From: Methylocapsa palsarum
GTDB taxonomy: Bacteria; Pseudomonadota; Alphaproteobacteria; Rhizobiales; Beijerinckiaceae
DNA length: 64,000 nt
NCBI RefSeq assembly: GCF_900114285.1
Contig: NZ_FOSN01000014.1
Location: forward strand, 36,842-100,841
Direction: 5' to 3'
In this document: positions 61,450-64,000 of the stretch, piece after piece
How positions within the stretch are numbered: the stretch's first letter is position 1
How the letters are laid out: every line of letters begins with the position of its first letter
Position numbers and translations under genes: made by a program
The notes under the pieces: model-generated
Databases searched by the model: none
What the model was told of the DNA's origin: nothing
What the model saw: only the letters and a program-made list of their open reading frames with translations

Positions 61450-62763
61450 ATGCCCGTACTGCGAATGTTTATGCCAATCACGAAGGTAAACGTCGCGCAA
61501 CGTCTTGTCTACGGCCTCGCCACCGCGGAGACCGAAGACCTGGCGGGTGAGATTTGCGACTACGCATCGACCAAGCCGTTATATGAAAAATGGTCAGAAA
61601 CAATATCGAAATCCACACGCGGGAAGTCGCTCGGAAATTTGCGCGCAATGCACGGACCTGTCGCCGCGGGCAAGGTGACGGCCATCAGTTTCAATGACGC
61701 CGACAAGCAAATCGAGATCTGCGCCAAGGTCGTCGACGATGCGGAATGGAGGAAAGTCGAGGAAGGCGTCTATACCGGATTCTCCCAGGGCGGCGCTTAT
61801 GCGAAGCGTTGGACAGACGCCGACGGACTTACCAGATATACCGCGGAGCCGACGGAAATATCTCTCGTCGATCTGCCGTGTCTGCCCGAGGCTCACTTTG
61901 AAATGATCAAGGCCGATGGAAGTGTTGAGCGAAGATGCTTCGTCAAAGACGCCGCAGCCACACTCTTATCGCAACTGAGCGAGGAAATGAAGGATGTGAG
62001 CGCATCGGGAGACGCGGAGCAAACGGCTCTGACGACGGCCAGGAAATTGCGGGACATCATTGAGCGGGCCTCCGCCATGCTTCAAACAATGCTGAGCGAG
62101 GATAGCCCAGAGAAGAAAAGAGACGAAGATGGCAGCGAGTCAATATATCGCGATCGATATTGGGCCCAGATAGACGGCGATCGTCTGAGAGCTGGTGAAG
62201 ATCTTGCTGCTTTTGATTTTGCGGTGAATTCTGGTCCAACGCGCTCTAAGGCGGCGCTCTCGCGAGCGGTATTGCGAGGCGCCGATTCGGAAGAAGCCGC
62301 ACACGCGATTTGCCGCGAGCGCCTCTCATTCATGCACGCTATCAGCAAAGGAGGGGGCTGGAAGGTTTTTGGCAGGGGTTGGGGCCGTCGTGTAAGCGCC
62401 TGCGAGGCTCTCGCGGTGCATATGATCCATGGCGCCGCAGCGGGGCCTATTCTCGGCGTCAAGGCGCGCCGCGCGGCCGGAAAGTCGCGCAAAGCAAAAA
62501 TTAAGGCGGCGCTATCAGGCGGCGCCGGAACCATCGGCGGCGTTCATCCGGTAGTTGGTGGGAATTTTTGGTTGAATAGTCTGCTCGCATCTTGTGTTGT
62601 CGCAGCGGTCATCGCCTTCTGGTTCATTTCGTGGCGCCATTCTCAACGCGCGCTAGCCTTTATGGCTGAAGCGGCGATCGTCCCTTCCCCGCAGGTCAAC
62701 CAACAGGCCGCAACAACATCATCCTCAGACATGAGAGTAGAACAGCATGACCTACAGTTTTGA
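61450..62763 (+). CDS. Chimeric phage protein: prohead protease-like N-terminus fused to C-terminal half of GH108 endolysin
   Basis: A 437-aa frame made of three parts. Residues 1 to about 225 resemble XkdF-like prohead protease/scaffold proteins (KPLYEKWSETISKSTRGKSLGNLRAMH; TGFSQGGAYAKRW; EPTEISLVDLPCLPEA). From about residue 231 (IYRDRYWAQIDGDRL, FDFAVNSGP, VFGRGWGRR) it is the C-terminal half of a GH108 lysozyme; the N-terminal half with the catalytic Glu is absent. The last part has a membrane helix (LLASCVVAAVIAFWFISW). The junction near 62130 implies deletion of the capsid and tail genes. It cannot be an active lysozyme. Confidence 0.78.
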   Translation: MPVLRMFMPITKVNVAQRLVYGLATAETEDLAGEICDYASTKPLYEKWSETISKSTRGKSLGNLRAMHGPVAAGKVTAISFNDADKQIEICAKVVDDAEWRKVEEGVYTGFSQGGAYAKRWTDADGLTRYTAEPTEISLVDLPCLPEAHFEMIKADGSVERRCFVKDAAATLLSQLSEEMKDVSASGDAEQTALTTARKLRDIIERASAMLQTMLSEDSPEKKRDEDGSESIYRDRYWAQIDGDRLRAGEDLAAFDFAVNSGPTRSKAALSRAVLRGADSEEAAHAICRERLSFMHAISKGGGWKVFGRGWGRRVSACEALAVHMIHGAAAGPILGVKARRAAGKSRKAKIKAALSGGAGTIGGVHPVVGGNFWLNSLLASCVVAAVIAFWFISWRHSQRALAFMAEAAIVPSPQVNQQAATTSSSDMRVEQHDLQF

Positions 62764-62893
62764 CGCTGTTTGTATGATCGTCGGAGGTTACGCTCTGACG
62801 GGCGCATGGATCGATCAAATGGAGCCATCCTCCGGCCGTTGCTGGTCGGCGTCGTTTGGGATGATAGGCTTGATTTTCGCTCTACTCAATTGA
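62747..62893 (+). CDS. Small phage membrane protein, 48 aa
   Basis: A 48-aa frame overlapping the end of the chimeric gene in another phase. It has two hydrophobic stretches (VCMIVGGYALTGAWI and SFGMIGLIFALLN) typical of small lysis-module proteins. The next gene starts 12 bp later. Probably a lysis accessory; not assigned further. Confidence 0.5.
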   Translation: MTYSFDAVCMIVGGYALTGAWIDQMEPSSGRCWSASFGMIGLIFALLN

Positions 62894-62905
62894 AAGGTTC
62901 AAATT

Positions 62906-63355
62906 ATGATTTGGTTTGCACTTCTAACTTTAGCAGGCGTTGGCATCTATCTGGGAGTCATAAGACCAAAACTAATGCAATTTCGAAATGTCGCCCGAAT
63001 TTTTGATCAGATTGAAGCTTCGGGCGAAAATAAGTTGAAGAAAGTCAAGCTCTGGTTGCTTGGTCAGAAGACGGCGATTTCTGGCATGATAGGAGTTTTC
63101 GTGACGGCGCTTCCTGGAGTTCTGGATCAGCTTCATTTGATCGACTTTTCGGCGTTTGTGACTCCTGATCTGGCGCTGAAGATTTCTGGAATCATCATGC
63201 TTCTTAATGAGTGTCTTTCATATCTATGGAATGGTATCGGCGGCGCTGATCGAGCCCATGAAGGAGTGAGGCATGATCGCACTGTTCCTCCCCCTCCTCA
63301 ACACAATGTTGGGCGGTCTTATAAAACCCTTCATCGCAGCCTGGACCGATTATGA
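62906..63355 (+). CDS. Phage membrane protein of the lysis region
   Basis: A 149-aa frame with an N-terminal helix (WFALLTLAGVGIYLGVI), a charged middle and a second hydrophobic region (ISGMIGVFVTALPGVLDQL; ISGIIMLLNECLSYL). The last 35 residues (GADRAHEGVRHDRTVPPPP...) overlap the holin gene in another frame and have poor character. A one-base shift near 63236 would end the protein at 63270, 2 bp before the holin ATG, so a recent frameshift is likely. Confidence 0.5.
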   Translation: MIWFALLTLAGVGIYLGVIRPKLMQFRNVARIFDQIEASGENKLKKVKLWLLGQKTAISGMIGVFVTALPGVLDQLHLIDFSAFVTPDLALKISGIIMLLNECLSYLWNGIGGADRAHEGVRHDRTVPPPPQHNVGRSYKTLHRSLDRL

Positions 63356-63719
63356 GCGTTCAAAACTCACAACGCGAGAACAGGGATTTGAGGCTGGCGT
63401 GCGGGGAGACGCCGCCGTTATGCAGGCGGCTCTGGCAAATGACCTTCAATTAAATGCTCTGAAGGTCCAAGTGTATGGTCAGCCGATCAACCGTTGGATC
63501 ATGCTGATTGCAGGCGTGCCGCCGGCGCTTCATTTCGGGCTCGTATTCATAGATACGATTCTTGCCTCGAAGGCTCTGTTCGGGGAGTCCGTCCTCGGGG
63601 TTCCGAAACTGCCGGCGCCCTATGACGCCTACCAAACGACGATCGTCTTCTCGTTTTTTATCGTCCAGACCGTCCACCTTGGGACAAGAAACGTGTCGGC
63701 CTGGCTTGAAAAAAAATAG
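63273..63719 (+). CDS. 3TM-type phage holin
   Basis: A 148-aa protein with an N-terminal hydrophobic stretch (IALFLPLLNTMLGGLIKPF), a charged helical part with QINRW-like QPINRWIMLIAGVPPALHFGLVFIDTIL, and a C-terminal helix (IVFSFFIVQTVHLG). This fits the GTA/3TM holin group, which permeabilises the inner membrane for the endolysin. It looks intact although its endolysin partner is truncated. The TGA of a possible upstream gene precedes the ATG by 2 bp. Confidence 0.7.
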   Translation: MIALFLPLLNTMLGGLIKPFIAAWTDYERSKLTTREQGFEAGVRGDAAVMQAALANDLQLNALKVQVYGQPINRWIMLIAGVPPALHFGLVFIDTILASKALFGESVLGVPKLPAPYDAYQTTIVFSFFIVQTVHLGTRNVSAWLEKK

Positions 63720-63942
63720 CGTGGCGCTCATCGATCAGGGCGGTTTGTGCACGAAATACGTGTCCAGCGATGGGCGAATTTACGCGCCGATTTTAGCAGA
63801 TCTTAATTGAAGACCCCTTTGCGGAAGGCTTCGACCGTGACTGAGAGCAATGGAGTGTCCGGCGTCAGCGCCCATGAGACAAATCGGGGTATTTTCTGAA
63901 GGGACGATTTCTGGTTCATCTTAGCCCATTCAGGAGCGCAGA

Positions 63943-64000
63943 TGAGACAGAAATCCGTGCCGGCGAAAGCCCCGGCAGAACAGCTTGTGAAAGATATTCG
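63943..64000 (+). mobile_element. IS3-family transposase OrfA, N-terminal 19 codons
   Basis: The last bases encode MRQKSVPAKAPAEQLVKDIR, matching the beginning (KAPAE..VKDIR) of OrfA proteins of a common IS3-family group. GGAG lies 10 bp upstream. The insertion sequence continues beyond the window. Its left end must lie between 63811 and 63942, but the inverted repeat cannot be set without the other end. Confidence 0.7.

Noticed and set aside
63721..63810. 29-codon frame after the holin gene (GTG start)
   Set aside because: Very short, without a ribosome-binding site or recognisable features; chance cannot be excluded.
56014..64000. Gene transfer agent
   Set aside because: A GTA would need intact head and tail genes and no lysogeny repressor. 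Here packaging genes are broken, structural genes are deleted and a C1-type switch is present.
56014..64000. Intact inducible prophage
   Set aside because: No integrase, capsid or tail genes are seen, and terminase, portal and endolysin are defective.

Overview
The window (high GC except for a few AT-rich patches) looks like the chromosome of a facultatively or formerly phototrophic alphaproteobacterium. Support comes from a purple-bacterial bacteriochlorophyll cluster in the order bchN-B-H-L-M-lhaA-puhB-puhC-orf-acsF-puhE-hemA, a crtI, a bacteriophytochrome/heme-oxygenase operon, an Irr-type Fur regulator, ALAS-type HemA and a GcrA-like protein. The gene set fits Hyphomicrobiales/Beijerinckiaceae-type bacteria; no marker here fixes a genus, so that is inference.

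Layout. (1) 1-16.2 kb: photosynthesis genes. bchN (5' end outside the window) to hemA run as a tightly packed, often overlapping plus-strand series. crtI and a SAM methyltransferase converge on it from the other strand. puhA, the reaction-centre H-subunit gene that normally sits between lhaA and puhB, is absent; only 25 bp separate those two genes. (2) 16.2-26 kb: light and photo-oxidative stress. A minus-strand set (DUF2177 membrane protein, bphO, bacteriophytochrome kinase, LuxR-type regulator) diverges from a plus-strand set (FAD oxidoreductase, DUF1365, CfaS-like methyltransferase), with a convergent SDR after it. The divergent gap holds two matching promoter-like elements (TSATCC-N18-TAGATW) that resemble ECF sigma-E/ChrR promoters. 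(3) 26-33.5 kb: mixed housekeeping and small unknown genes (prfC, DJ-1/PfpI protein, SnoaL-like protein, 3-methyladenine glycosylase, thiD, a Cys-rich secreted peptide). (4) 33.5-41.3 kb: zinc homeostasis. A znu operon headed by a 47-residue membrane protein lies behind a Zur-box-like palindrome; a COG0523 metallochaperone with a His-rich stretch and a WD40 protein lie nearby. An AT-rich AraC/SRPBCC segment and an acyltransferase separate the two halves. (5) 41.3-55.9 kb: SCO1, two solute-binding proteins, cysG, typA, a His-rich PadR regulator with an inverted repeat upstream, an L,D-transpeptidase, mutM, a GT21 glycosyltransferase, a fatty-acid hydroxylase, egtB-egtD and irr. (6) 56-64 kb: a decayed prophage. 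An S24 repressor and a GcrA-like gene flank an array of GGTA-N4-TACC operators, and two more operators precede a small gene. The terminase and portal genes are frameshifted. A prohead-protease N-terminus is fused in frame to the C-terminal half of a GH108 endolysin, which implies deletion of the capsid and tail genes. Holin-type genes and the start of an IS3-family transposase close the window.

Working together: the first block makes bacteriochlorophyll from glycine/succinyl-CoA (HemA) through Mg-chelatase (BchH), BchM, the oxygen-dependent cyclase AcsF and the dark-operative reductase BchLNB, plus assembly factors. BphO supplies biliverdin to the adjacent red-light sensor. The neighbouring CfaS/SDR/FAD genes resemble the singlet-oxygen response of Rhodobacter. 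All functional assignments are from sequence reading; no database search was run.
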